Source: CAXSBR01 sp964236495 (GTDB lineage: Bacteria > Actinomycetota > Actinomycetes > Mycobacteriales > Jatrophihabitantaceae). Taken from it: a DNA stretch of 64,000 nucleotides. The position numbers and the translations under genes were made by a program. The notes under the pieces were generated by a model. That model had not been told where the DNA came from. It worked only from the letters and a program-made list of their open reading frames with translations, and did no database searches. Position 1 is the stretch's first letter, and each line of letters opens with the position of its first letter. The stretch is from assembly GCA_964236495.1 (NCBI GenBank), contig CAXSBR010000002.1:186001-250000 (forward strand), read 5' to 3'. Shown here in pieces: positions 26,447 to 35,165 of this stretch.

Positions 26447-26960
26447 GTCGTCTACTTCGTTGGCGCTCCCGAGCGCAGACGTCTACCGGCGCCGAACACG
26501 GCAGGCTGCCGATGTGCGGTGAAGAACGGCCAAGGCAAGTCGGGACCCGCCCCCGTGCGACATTCTCCGACGCCAACCTTAGCCACAATGCTGTTCGGCG
26601 ACGGCTGTCGCGCCGGATGGTGGTCGGACCTCGCGCTGGCTGGCTCTCTGTGTGGCGTGGGCCCGCGTCGTCTGTCCCCGCGCCGGATGTCCCGGCGCCG
26701 CGAGGTCCCGCGTCGCGCGTTCCCGTGTGATGACCTTCGGGCCGGTGTAGCGTTCGCCGAGTTGGGAACATCAGCCAGTTCGGACGCAGACCGGCCGCCC
26801 GCTGCCGGGTCTGTCGAGCGTCAGCTCATGCCGAGCATCTAGTGATCGCCCGTCTCATCGGGGCCACCACCATGACGACCCCTCTGCCGAACTGCCATGG
26901 TCCCCTGCGCGTCGCCGTCTGCCGCGCGTTGCCGGCGCCGCCTGCGCCGACGGCCACCCC
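26447..26960. other. Gene-poor intergenic stretch
   Basis: About 510 bp with no ORF of convincing codon usage on either strand and no recognised RNA. The 26680-26730 part is rich in CCCGCG/CCGGCG repeats but has no clean hairpin. Confidence 0.4.
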
Positions 26961-27704
26961 ATGACTTCCCCGACGATGTTGGTCAACCCGCTGCTGGTCG
27001 AGCTGATCTGCCGTCAGCTCATGACTGCGACATCGCCGGACCAGGACGTCTGCACGGTGACCTACGATCCCGACGATGCGACCCTTTGGGTGCGCCTTGT
27101 CGAACCCACCGCGACGGCCCGCGCCAGCGCCGGACTGGCGTCCTACGGACTGTTGGTGGCAGTGACCGATGCCGACACCATCCACATCAGCGGCTGGAAC
27201 TGCCGTCTGCTACCCGGTCGCACCCAGCGCGCCAAGCAGTGGATTGCCAAGCTCGCAACGCCGCGGACCAGGTCGACCGACCGAGGCGCCGACGACATCG
27301 AGCCGACACCGTTGGGCGCCGGCAATGATGCCGCTCGCGCGGATCGGCTTGCCGAATCCACGATTGGCGATCCACCCAATGATCTCGCACCGGCCGAATC
27401 CACACCGCTCGATTTCCCGCCGCTGGGTTTCAGGCCGCCGAACCTCCCGCCGCAAGTGTCGAACGCACCCGATTCAGCCAGCCTGATTCACGCGATCGAC
27501 GCTGCAGCCGAGATCTACCAGCGCCTACTGGACGAGCGCATCGAATTTGCCGAGTACATGCTCACGACCTACCTCACGGCACTGCAGTCGCGGTATGCCG
27601 CCGTGTCGAACCCTGATTCGACGCTGTCGGTCGCACGGGTGGCGACCGATGACCGCGATTGCGCTGACTTCGAGTCAACGTCCGGAGCTCGCGCGGTCGC
27701 GTGA
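26961..27704 (+). CDS. Hypothetical protein
   Basis: Protein of 247 aa with no family I recognise. Residues 1-95 look like a compact alpha/beta domain (VCTVTYDPDDATLWVRL, GLLVAVTDADTIHISGWN). A Pro-rich, low-complexity linker follows (about 105-170). A C-terminal helical segment (DAAAEIYQRLLDERIEFAEYML) may be a coiled coil. Third-position G/C is high, supporting real coding. It sits alone between the ANTAR-like gene and a long gene-free region. Confidence 0.5.
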   Translation: MTSPTMLVNPLLVELICRQLMTATSPDQDVCTVTYDPDDATLWVRLVEPTATARASAGLASYGLLVAVTDADTIHISGWNCRLLPGRTQRAKQWIAKLATPRTRSTDRGADDIEPTPLGAGNDAARADRLAESTIGDPPNDLAPAESTPLDFPPLGFRPPNLPPQVSNAPDSASLIHAIDAAAEIYQRLLDERIEFAEYMLTTYLTALQSRYAAVSNPDSTLSVARVATDDRDCADFESTSGARAVA

Positions 27705-28067
27705 TAACGTCGCTAGCCGGCCGAGCAGCCAGCTGGCTGAGCAACTGGTCGGCTGAGCGCAGGAGCGGCAGCGTGCCGAGGTGGCTCAGGAACGCTGCCG
27801 CTACCTCCGCCGTCCTCAGGACCTCTACCCCCGTAGCCGCCACGACGCCAGCGTGCGGCGACGCAGCCGCTAACAGGTTCCGAAAACGTTCCGAGCCTAG
27901 GCCGGTGAGGACGGTTACCCAAGAGCCTGCCGCTTCCCGTCATCCACACAGTTGGATCAGATGCATGAGCCACATTCACAGTTATGCCTGAGCTGTGCAG
28001 CGGCACTGCTGGACATACGGATGCATGCCGAGTTGACGGGCTCGGCGGAGTTCGACACCATTGACGA

Positions 28068-28104
28068 GTCCCGACTTCCTCCCCGTGGGAAGCCGGGACC
28101 TTTC
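28068..28104 (+). terminator. C-rich-loop hairpin 1 (terminator or small-RNA 3' end)
   Basis: Stem of 6 bp, one mismatch and 5 bp (28068-28079 with 28088-28099) around the loop TCCCCGTG, followed by CTTTCG. The loop matches that of the hairpin at 28944. No gene lies directly upstream on the plus strand, so it may end a small RNA. Confidence 0.5.
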
Positions 28105-28170
28105 GTCAGACGATGGCTTTCCGCGTCCTCTGACGGGTCACCGCACAGTGGTGGCCGGCTGCCCCGTCCG

Positions 28171-28274
28171 ACGTTTCGACGCGACGCGCGCCAAGCAGCA
28201 CGGAATACCGAGTGGTCGCCGCGTGATGCGGCGGGCCAGGGCTACCCGCCTTCCAACGTTTCGACGCGACGCGC
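28171..28274. repeat. 19-bp direct repeat pair
   Basis: ACGTTTCGACGCGACGCGC occurs at 28171-28189 and again at 28256-28274, 85 bp apart, within the gene-free region. The meaning is unknown; it could be a protein-binding site or a duplication. Confidence 0.6.
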
Positions 28275-28943
28275 CCAGCAGGGGGCGAAACATGTGAAGT
28301 TTAGGCGGCGGCGAGCGATCAGGACCGAGATCTGCCCGCTCGAAGGCGATGAGCAGGCGGGCCGGCTAGCCCGAGCTCGTCGGAAATGGACGAGTCCGCG
28401 CACGACACGGTTACCGGCCGGGCCGACGGGGATCGGTCGAAGTCCGATTGCCACGCATCGACTGCGGCTGGTGCGCCGGCAGGCGGAGCAGGTCGCGACA
28501 CTCCTGGCGAAGGGTGCGGGGCCCGACGCGCGAACGCTGCGGACGCTCTCACCGTGCACGACCCTGCATCGGACCACTCCGGACCCGAGCACAACTAGGA
28601 ATCTGCGGTCGGTCATGGTGATCCGACGACGGCCCGGGAGCAAGCAACGTCAGTTGTCGACCACATCGTCGATGTTGAGAGCTGACGAGCCAGACCGAGC
28701 GTGAAGGGGGGTGGCGAAAACCTGACGCGAAGCAAGCCGGCGTCATGACGCAAAACTATTCATGTGGTGATCCCGACGGGTGCGCGGTCACCGACGCGTC
28801 CGGCACCCAGCTGGCGCTCGTGAAGGCCAACGGCGGACAGCTGGCCTCGTTCCGGACTGGCTGAAAGTCTCAGCGAGCGAAACGTTACACCTGCGCCGGG
28901 CTTCCAGTTTGCCAACGCGGTTGCTCTCAGGCAGAATGATCTT

Positions 28944-28981
28944 GTCCGGCTACCTCCCCCCGTGGGTAGCCGGACGTTTTA
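28944..28981 (+). terminator. C-rich-loop hairpin 2 (terminator or small-RNA 3' end)
   Basis: Perfect 11-bp stem (28944-28954 with 28965-28975), loop TCCCCCCGTG with six consecutive C, followed by GTTTTA. The shape recalls the C-rich stem-loops of actinobacterial 6C small RNAs, but only one loop here has six C, so the family is not assigned. Confidence 0.6.
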
Positions 28982-29177
28982 CGTCTGCGGCTCCGCCGCC
29001 GTCTCGGCGGCTGGCCGTCTGACACCCCAGCGGGGGTTTCAGCGCCTCGCGTCGCAATCTTGTAGGCGTCGATCGGGGTAGAAGCTTCTGGGCACCCGCG
29101 GACGAAGCGGTGCGCTCGGTGACCGTTTGCGGACCGACTGCGAATCTGTCTCCGCGTCTGCGGATACAGTGTCGCCT

Positions 29178-29588
29178 ATGCCAAGGTTCGGGTTCCGCAC
29201 CGCCGCCGAGCTGCTGGGTGTCAGCGACGACACGCTGCGGCGCTGGGCGGACGCCGGCCGGTTCGAAACGGTGCTGGAGGCGGGCAGGCGGCGCACCATC
29301 GAGGGCGCGGTACTGGCTCGTTTCGCCGAGGAGCTTGCGACCGGCGTGGAGCGGGCCCCGGCGCGGGCGGTGCTGAGCGAGTCGGCTCGTAACCGATTCA
29401 CCGGGCTGGTCACCCGCGTGGTGCGCGACGGGGTGATGGCCCAGGTCGACATCCAGGCCGGCGGGCACCGCATCGTGTCGTTGATGAGCCGGGAGGCTGC
29501 CGACGATCTGCAGCTCGAGCCGGGATCGTTGGCGATCGCATCGGTGAAGGCGACCAACGTCGTCGTCGAGGTTCCAGCTCAGCATTGA
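29178..29588 (+). CDS. Molybdate-responsive HTH/TOBE regulator
   Basis: Protein of 136 aa. Residues 1-55 form a MerR/excisionase-type helix-turn-helix (RTAAELLGVSDDTLRRWADAGRFE). Residues 68-134 form a single molbindin/TOBE domain (SARNRFTGLVTRVVRDGVMAQVDIQAGGHRIVSLMS) that binds molybdate or tungstate. It precedes modABC by about 66 bp on the same strand, so control of molybdate uptake is the obvious role. It differs from E. coli ModE, which has a winged helix and two TOBE copies. The ATG at 29178 is chosen because homology begins there. Confidence 0.82.
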   Translation: MPRFGFRTAAELLGVSDDTLRRWADAGRFETVLEAGRRRTIEGAVLARFAEELATGVERAPARAVLSESARNRFTGLVTRVVRDGVMAQVDIQAGGHRIVSLMSREAADDLQLEPGSLAIASVKATNVVVEVPAQH

Positions 29589-29654
29589 GCCGCTGCCAGC
29601 AGAGCGGCGCACAGTGATCCGTTTTCCTTGCCCGAGGTGCACGAGGGAGAAGCA

Positions 29655-30473
29655 ATGCAGCGCAAGCTGAACGTCGGCGCCATCAGCGCGCTCGGTGCAG
29701 CCGTAGCTGTCCTGATCGCGGCCTGCGGTGCGTCGAGTACGGGCGCCGGCGCCGCGAAGACCACGCCGAACAGCGGCGCTGCCGCCTCGACGCCGGCATT
29801 GTCGGGAACCGTCACGGTGTTCGCTGCCGCCTCGTTGCAAGGAACGTTCACGACGCTGGCCAAGCAGTTCCAGGCCGCCCATCCAGGCGTGAAGATGAGG
29901 TTGAATTTCGGCGCCAGTTCGGCGTTGGCGCTGCAGATAGGCCAGGGCGCACCGGCCGACGTCTTCGCAGCTGCCTCAGAAAAGAACATGGCCCAGGTAA
30001 CCAGCGCGGGCGGCGCATCGACGTCAGCCACCTTCGCCAAGAATTCGATGGAGATCGCGGTACCGCCGAGCAATCCGGCGCATGTGACGGCACTGGCCGA
30101 TCTCGCGAAGCCGGGGGTCAAGGTTGCGCTGTGTCAGGTGCAGGTTCCGTGTGGAGCGACGGCGGAGCAGGTGTTTACTCACGCCAAGGTGGCGGTGAAG
30201 CCGGTGACGCGGGAGGCCGACGTGAAGTCGACGCTGGCGAAGGTCGAACTCGACGAGGTAGATGCAGGCGTCGTCTACGTCACCGACGTGAAGGCCGCCG
30301 GTGCCAAGGTGAAAGGCATCGAGATTCCCGGCGCGGTGAACGCCTCCACTGCCTACCCGATCGCGGCGTTGACCAAGGCGCCCAATCGCACCGGCGCGCA
30401 GGCGTTCACCGCCTACGTGCTCTCCCCGGCGGGACAGGCCGTGCTGACGGCCGCCGGATTCGAGAAGCCCTGA
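29655..30473 (+). CDS. modA: Molybdate ABC transporter substrate-binding lipoprotein
   Basis: Protein of 272 aa. A signal peptide ends in the lipobox LIAAC, so it should be lipid-anchored on the outer face of the membrane. The mature part has the ModA core: VTVFAAASLQGTFTTLAKQF, NFGASSALALQIGQGAPADVFAAA and VDAGVVYVTDVKAA. GAGGGAGA lies before the ATG. It is followed by modB and modC. Confidence 0.93.
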   Translation: MQRKLNVGAISALGAAVAVLIAACGASSTGAGAAKTTPNSGAAASTPALSGTVTVFAAASLQGTFTTLAKQFQAAHPGVKMRLNFGASSALALQIGQGAPADVFAAASEKNMAQVTSAGGASTSATFAKNSMEIAVPPSNPAHVTALADLAKPGVKVALCQVQVPCGATAEQVFTHAKVAVKPVTREADVKSTLAKVELDEVDAGVVYVTDVKAAGAKVKGIEIPGAVNASTAYPIAALTKAPNRTGAQAFTAYVLSPAGQAVLTAAGFEKP

Positions 30474-30529
30474 CGACCGGGCTTGCGGCCGAGCCGACCG
30501 GCGCCCGCCGGCCGAGGCAGCGCGGTCGG

Positions 30530-31348
30530 ATGACTCCGGCCGGTCGCGCCGGGCACGCTGCCAATCGTGGTCCGCTGGTGGTCGTGGTTCCGGCCGTCCT
30601 AGGAGCCGCGTTCCTGCTGGTGCCGCTGCTCGCGCTGGTGGTGCGAGCACCGTGGCGGGGCATGGGCCGGCTGCTCTCCGAAGCGCAGGTGCTGGTGGCA
30701 CTGCGGCTCTCGCTGGAGTGCGCCTCGGCAGCCACGCTCGTCTCACTTGCATTGGGGGTGCCGCTGGCCTGGATGCTGGCTCGGATGCGTTTTCCAGGTC
30801 TGGGCGTGCTGCGAGCGCTGGTCACCCTGCCGCTGATTCTTCCTCCGGTCGTGGGCGGGTTGGCGCTGGTATTGGCATTCGGACGAGCCGGAGTGGTCGG
30901 CCGTTACCTCGACCGGTGGTTCGGGCTGAGCCTGCCGTTCACCACCCTGGGCGTGATCGTGGCTGAGACGTTCGTGGCGATGCCGTTCCTGGTGGTCACC
31001 GTGGAAGGCGCGCTGCGCTTGGTCGATCTCGAGCTGGAGGAGGCTGCTGCGACCCTGGGCGCATCTCGGCTGACCGTGCTGCGCCGGATCACCTTGCCGC
31101 TGATCGGCCCGTCGTTGGCGGCCGGGTCGGTGCTGTGCTGGGCACGAGCGTTGGGCGAATTCGGGGCAACCATCACCTTTGCCGGCAACCTGCAGGGCGT
31201 CACGCAGACGATGCCACTGGAGGTGTACAACGAGCTGGAGACCGATCCGCAAGCGGCAATAGCGCTGAGCCTCGTGCTGCTTCTGGTCGCGATCGTCGTG
31301 CTCGTCACGCTGCGCGACCGGTGGATACGGGTGGGCAACGCGCCGTGA
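30530..31348 (+). CDS. modB: Molybdate ABC transporter permease
   Basis: Permease of about 272 aa with five to six membrane helices. The EAA loop, which docks the ATPase, reads EEAAATLGASRLTVLRRITLP. The start is set at ATG 30530, 56 bp after modA, with a basic Arg/Gly-rich N-terminus; a somewhat earlier start cannot be excluded. The stop overlaps the modC start (GTGA). Confidence 0.92.
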   Translation: MTPAGRAGHAANRGPLVVVVPAVLGAAFLLVPLLALVVRAPWRGMGRLLSEAQVLVALRLSLECASAATLVSLALGVPLAWMLARMRFPGLGVLRALVTLPLILPPVVGGLALVLAFGRAGVVGRYLDRWFGLSLPFTTLGVIVAETFVAMPFLVVTVEGALRLVDLELEEAAATLGASRLTVLRRITLPLIGPSLAAGSVLCWARALGEFGATITFAGNLQGVTQTMPLEVYNELETDPQAAIALSLVLLLVAIVVLVTLRDRWIRVGNAP

Positions 31349-32556
31349 CCGGTAGGCGAGAGGTCAGTGGAGGGGCCGGGGGCGAGGTGGCCGTCGAGGC
31401 GTCGGACATCGCTGCCGGCCTTGTCGTCGATGCCGTCGTCGAGCGTGGCACGTTCGACCTCGATGTCGCCTTCACAGCGAAACCCGGCGAAGTACTGGGC
31501 GTTCTGGGGCCCAACGGCAGCGGAAAGACGACGCTGCTGCGCGCGCTGGCGGGCCTGACGTCTCTGACAAGGGGATCGATCTCGCTGGACGGACAGACTT
31601 TCGACGACGCCGGAACCGGACAGTTCGTGACCGCCGACAATCGGCCGGTGGGACTGGTCTTCCAGAACTATCGGCTGTTTGCCCACCTGTCCGTCCGCGA
31701 GAACGTGGCCTTTGCGCCGCGCAGCCAGGGCGCCGACCGCAGATCTGCCCGACAGTCTGCCGACGTGTGGCTCAACACGCTGGGCATTGCCGAACTCGCC
31801 GACCGCAAGCCGGCGCAGCTGTCGGGCGGCCAAGCCCAGCGCGTTGCGCTGGCACGCGCACTGGCCGCGCACCCGGCGCTGCTGCTGCTCGACGAGCCGC
31901 TGGCAGCGCTGGACGCCCGAACCAAGATCGAGGTTCGGGCGGAGTTGCGGCGCCACCTAGCCACCTTTCCGGGCCCGACACTGCTCGTCACCCATGATCC
32001 ACTGGAGGCGATGGTGTTGACCGACCGGCTTCTCGTGCTGGAATCGGGGCGCATCGTCCAGCACGGAACGCCGGCCAGCATCGCTCGACGCCCGGCAACG
32101 AATTACGTCGCCCGGTTGGTCGGATTGAACCTGTACCCCGGTGTCGCCGACGGATCGTGCACGGTCACGCTCGACGACGGTGCATCCGTCGCTGCCGCCG
32201 CACTGGGCAACACAGATCCGCAGGAATCCGCGCCCGGCGTGGTCGGTCGGGTGCTTGTGGCGATCCGTCCCGCTGCCATCGCCCTGCACACCAGTGCGCC
32301 ACGATCGGCGAGCCCGCGCAACGTCTGGCCCGGCACCGTCGCGGGGCTGGAACTGCTCACCGACCGGGTGCGTGTGCAGGTCACCGGCACTCCGTCGGCA
32401 CTGGTGGATATCACGCCCGACGCCGTCGCCGACCTGCGCCTGGCCGAAGGGTCGCCGGTGTGGCTGTCGGCCAAGGCGACCGACATCGACGTCTACCCCG
32501 ACCCGTCCGCCATTGCTCAACCACCGGGACGTGGCAACCTACAGCAGACCGCCTAG
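31345..32556 (+). CDS. modC: Molybdate ABC transporter ATP-binding protein
   Basis: ATPase of about 403 aa. Walker A GPNGSGKTTL, the Q-loop FQNYRLF, signature LSGGQAQRVALARAL, Walker B LLLLDEPLAALD and the His switch LLVTHDPLEAM are intact. The C-terminal part (about 265-395) holds a TOBE domain for regulation by molybdate. The GTG start overlaps the modB stop. The last 18 bp overlap the 3' end of the convergent Gly-rich protein gene. Confidence 0.92.
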   Translation: MTGRREVSGGAGGEVAVEASDIAAGLVVDAVVERGTFDLDVAFTAKPGEVLGVLGPNGSGKTTLLRALAGLTSLTRGSISLDGQTFDDAGTGQFVTADNRPVGLVFQNYRLFAHLSVRENVAFAPRSQGADRRSARQSADVWLNTLGIAELADRKPAQLSGGQAQRVALARALAAHPALLLLDEPLAALDARTKIEVRAELRRHLATFPGPTLLVTHDPLEAMVLTDRLLVLESGRIVQHGTPASIARRPATNYVARLVGLNLYPGVADGSCTVTLDDGASVAAAALGNTDPQESAPGVVGRVLVAIRPAAIALHTSAPRSASPRNVWPGTVAGLELLTDRVRVQVTGTPSALVDITPDAVADLRLAEGSPVWLSAKATDIDVYPDPSAIAQPPGRGNLQQTA

Positions 32557-33159
32557 CCCGCCGCCCACACCGCCGCCGGAACCGCCCATCATCCGCTTGG
32601 CAGCCATCGCAGCGATACCGCCCAGGGCGGCCTTCATGACCGGATTGCCGCCACCGCCACCGCCACCGCCGAGCAGCCCGCCAAGGCCGCCGCCCGCGCC
32701 GCCGCCGCCGCCGAGCAGCCCGCCCAGCCCACCGGCCGCGCCGCCGCCGCCGAGCAGCCCGCCAAGTCCGCCGCCACCGCCGCCACCGCCGCCAGCCCCG
32801 CCGCCCAGCAGGCTGCTGAGAAGGTTCGGTGACTGCTGGTGCACGTTGGTGGTCATCTGCGCCAGCGACTGCGGGTCGGTCGATCCGTCCCAGCCGTGTT
32901 GCACGCCTTGCTCGTCGGCAGCGGAGCTGAGCTGCTGGCCGTACTCGGAACGCTGGTCGGGGCTCATGTTCGCCAACGACTCCTGTGCCGACTGCTGGTA
33001 GGTTTCCGGGTCGACCTCGTCGGCCACCTGCCCGTACCGTTGCGCAGTTTCCTCGTCGTCGATGCCCTCGTGCGGCGCACCCTGTTGGTAGCGGTTCACA
33101 AAGTCCTGGAAGCCGCTCTGCTGCTCTCCGCCGCCGGTCAGTTGGTCCAGCAAACCCAT
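32539..33159 (-). CDS. Glycine-rich low-complexity protein
   Basis: Protein of 206 aa. Residues 1-100 are hydrophilic and helical (FQDFVNRYQQG, VDPETYQQSAQESLANMSPDQRSEYGQQL). Residues about 115-205 are almost entirely Gly with Leu (GGLGGLLGGGG blocks) around a helix NPVMKAALGGIAAMAAKRMM. The layout resembles widespread small stress-type or surface-associated proteins, but I know no function. CAGGAG precedes the ATG at 33159. It is convergent with modC and overlaps its last 18 bp. Confidence 0.7.
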   Translation of the reverse strand: MGLLDQLTGGGEQQSGFQDFVNRYQQGAPHEGIDDEETAQRYGQVADEVDPETYQQSAQESLANMSPDQRSEYGQQLSSAADEQGVQHGWDGSTDPQSLAQMTTNVHQQSPNLLSSLLGGGAGGGGGGGGGLGGLLGGGGAAGGLGGLLGGGGGAGGGLGGLLGGGGGGGGNPVMKAALGGIAAMAAKRMMGGSGGGVGGGLGGLL

Positions 33160-33266
33160 GCTGTGCTCCTGTTCCCAAGGCGCAAACCGTTCGCTGCGCA
33201 GGGCGCCAACTATGGCACAGCAGTCGGCGTCGCAGCAGTTGCGAACTGGGCCCGTACCTTGTACCC

Positions 33267-34118
33267 GTGGCGCTGTCACTGCAGGCGATCTCCCGCTTCC
33301 CGGTCAAATCGTGCCGCGGCGAGGCATTGAAAACCGCGCTTGTGGAACCGTGGGGTCTGGCCGGTGACCGGCGCTGGATGATCGTTGACGACGACGGTCT
33401 GGTGATCACCGCCCGGAAGTATGCGCAGCTCGTTCTGGTGGATGCGCAGCTGCAACCGGACGGCTCGGTGGAGCTCAGCCATCCCGATCTCGCGTCACTG
33501 CACGTCGACGTTCCAGGTCCGGGTCGGCTGATGCCGGTCACGGTGTGGAGCAGCACGCTGGACGCCGCAGATGCGGGCGAGCACGCGCACGCCTGGTTCA
33601 GCAAGGTCATCGGCATCCCCGCTCGGCTTGTCTACCTCGACGATCCGATGCGTCGTCGTCCGAGCCCGGCTTTCGCTACGAGTGCAGACCGAGTGTCCCT
33701 GGCCGACGCTTACCCGCTGCTGCTGACCACGACTGCCTCACTCGACGCCCTGAACGACCTGATCGGTGCCGGGCCGCGCGCGGCCGAAGGACCGCTGCCG
33801 ATGACGCGCTTTCGCCCCAACGTCGTGGTGGAGGGCGCCACCCCGTGGACCGAAGACGGATGGCGCCGGATCCGCATCGGCGAGGCGGTGTTGCGTGCGG
33901 TGAAGGGTTGCGATCGATGCGCACTGACGCTGGTTCACCCCGACACCGCGCACAAGGGCAAGGAACCGATCGCAACACTGTCTCGTCATCGGCGGTGGAA
34001 CGGCACGACCTGGTTCGGTATGAACCTGATCCCTGACACGCCTGGGACGACGATCAACGTCGGCGACCAAGTGCAGATTCTCGAGTCCGTGCCGGCGCCG
34101 GACGGCCCACCGCGGTAA
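33267..34118 (+). CDS. MOSC domain protein (YcbX-like)
   Basis: Protein of 283 aa: an N-terminal MOSC beta-barrel (ISRFPVKSCRGEAL, GLAGDRRWMIVDDDG) and a C-terminal MOSC domain (TRFRPNVVVEG, GEAVLRAVKGCDRCALTLVHPDT) with the conserved Cys of the family. Such proteins handle molybdenum cofactor sulfur or act as Moco reductases for N-hydroxylated compounds. Its place next to modABC fits Mo metabolism. The start is a GTG at 33267 where homology begins. Confidence 0.85.
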   Translation: MALSLQAISRFPVKSCRGEALKTALVEPWGLAGDRRWMIVDDDGLVITARKYAQLVLVDAQLQPDGSVELSHPDLASLHVDVPGPGRLMPVTVWSSTLDAADAGEHAHAWFSKVIGIPARLVYLDDPMRRRPSPAFATSADRVSLADAYPLLLTTTASLDALNDLIGAGPRAAEGPLPMTRFRPNVVVEGATPWTEDGWRRIRIGEAVLRAVKGCDRCALTLVHPDTAHKGKEPIATLSRHRRWNGTTWFGMNLIPDTPGTTINVGDQVQILESVPAPDGPPR

Positions 34119-34160
34119 GCACGCCGGTAGCGCGTTCCAGGCGTGCCTGATCCTGGACCC

Positions 34161-34562
34161 TCAGTGAGGCTGCGTAACGACCAGTCCAGCCGCGGCAGCG
34201 GCCACCGCCAGCTCCGCGTCATAGGTGAGGATTTCGTCGGCGCCGACCCGCAGCGCAACCGCGAGGTGCACAGCGTCGTGCGAGCGCAACTGTCCCGGCA
34301 GGGCTCCGGCGGTCAGCAGATCACCGCGCGTGATATCGATCAGCGACGCCGTGTCGAGCACGACGCCAACCGAATCCACGTCGATCGCATCCGGGTGCCG
34401 GTTCGCTGCGCAGTGCAGTTCCGTGTGAAGCAACCAGGACGAGACGAGCAGACGCTCTGTGGCTCGGTCACCGGGTGTCTGCAAGTACGCCTCCAGTGCG
34501 TCTGATTCCGCTTCCTGGACTAAGAGCTTCATCGCTGCCGACGTGTCGAGGTAGCTGGTCAC
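34161..34562 (-). CDS. PIN-domain toxin (VapC family)
   Basis: Protein of 133 aa with the PIN ribonuclease acidic residues: LDTSAAMK near the start, HTELH in the middle, and SHDAVHLAVAL and LTYDAEL near the end. It probably cleaves RNA and inhibits translation. The GTG start overlaps the stop of the upstream antitoxin gene (34559-34562), the usual arrangement of toxin-antitoxin operons. Confidence 0.88.
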   Translation of the reverse strand: MTSYLDTSAAMKLLVQEAESDALEAYLQTPGDRATERLLVSSWLLHTELHCAANRHPDAIDVDSVGVVLDTASLIDITRGDLLTAGALPGQLRSHDAVHLAVALRVGADEILTYDAELAVAAAAAGLVVTQPH

Positions 34563-34825
34563 AAGACTCCCCGGGTGTCAGCGATCATCTCTGCGGTGGT
34601 GCGCTGCCCGATCCGCCGGCGGATGGTCGACAGGTCCGTCGCTGGTCGTCGCGCCATCCGCACCTGCCCAACGGCTGCCAGCCGAGCCAACGTGTCGCCA
34701 CCAGGCGGCGAAATGAGCGCAGCAAGCTGACCATTGTTCGTCACTGAGACCGTCTCACCGGCCGCTACCGCACGCAGGATCTCTCCGCTGCTGTTCCGCA
34801 TCTCCCGGTGGGTTACCGTCCGCAT
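34559..34825 (-). CDS. Phd/YefM-family antitoxin
   Basis: Protein of 88 aa. The N-terminal DNA-binding fold is typical (RTVTHREMRNSSGEILRAV, GETVSVTNNGQLAALI), followed by a helical toxin-binding tail. ATG at 34825 is preferred over an in-frame ATG 51 bp upstream because homology begins there. It precedes the PIN toxin with a 4-bp overlap and is divergent from a second module. Confidence 0.88.
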   Translation of the reverse strand: MRTVTHREMRNSSGEILRAVAAGETVSVTNNGQLAALISPPGGDTLARLAAVGQVRMARRPATDLSTIRRRIGQRTTAEMIADTRGVL

Positions 34826-34893
34826 GTAGCACAGCGTAGCGCTGTGGTTTGCCACAGCGCCCCGGCCTTCGCCCACACTTGCGACAGGATATG

Positions 34894-34914
34894 CTCCTTA
34901 CCTGAGGTAAGGAG
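34894..34914. promoter_or_regulatory. Palindromic operator over the antitoxin ribosome-binding site
   Basis: Perfect 9-bp inverted arms CTCCTTACC and GGTAAGGAG around TGA. The right arm contains the GGAG that serves as ribosome-binding site of the AbrB-type antitoxin gene (ATG at 34920). It is a good candidate for the operator bound by that antitoxin. Confidence 0.7.
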
Positions 34915-34919
34915 TTGAC

Positions 34920-35165
34920 ATGTCATCAGCGAAAGTGACCAGTAAAGGCCAAGTCACCATCCCCGTCGAAGTGCGCCGGCGGCTCGGTCTACAGCCCGGA
35001 TCGCGACTTGCCTTCGAGCGCACTGAGGACGGTGGTTTCGAGATTCATGCCGAGGGCTCGTCGATGCGCGCTCTGAAAGGAGCGGTTCAGGCGCCGACAA
35101 CCCCCGTCTCGCTCGAGGACATGGATGCCGCCATTGCCGCGGGCGCTCGAGACTCGATGCAGTGA
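34920..35165 (+). CDS. AbrB/MazE-type antitoxin
   Basis: Protein of 81 aa. The swapped-hairpin AbrB DNA-binding domain is plain: KVTSKGQVTIPVEVRRRLGLQPGSRLAF. The C-terminal tail (SLEDMDAAIAAGARDSM) should bind and block the toxin. The stop overlaps the PIN toxin start (35162-35165). A perfect palindrome precedes it and likely mediates autorepression. Confidence 0.9.
   Translation: MSSAKVTSKGQVTIPVEVRRRLGLQPGSRLAFERTEDGGFEIHAEGSSMRALKGAVQAPTTPVSLEDMDAAIAAGARDSMQ

Larger units (their letters stand above)
27705..29177. other. 1.5-kb region without convincing protein genes
   Basis: Open frames exist here, but their residue composition (Arg/Thr/Pro-rich, no conserved blocks) looks like random high-GC translation. 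Three features stand out: two C-rich-loop hairpins with short T tails (28068 and 28944) and a 19-bp direct repeat (28171 and 28256). I consider it possibly a region of small RNAs or a decayed accessory segment. Confidence 0.45.

Noticed and set aside
27952..28704. A 250-residue plus-strand frame
   Set aside because: Arg/Thr/Pro-rich, no conserved blocks, and it contains the hairpin and direct repeats; most likely a chance frame.
28860..28981. Assignment as 6C small RNA
   Set aside because: That family has two stem-loops each with at least six C close together; only one such loop is present here.
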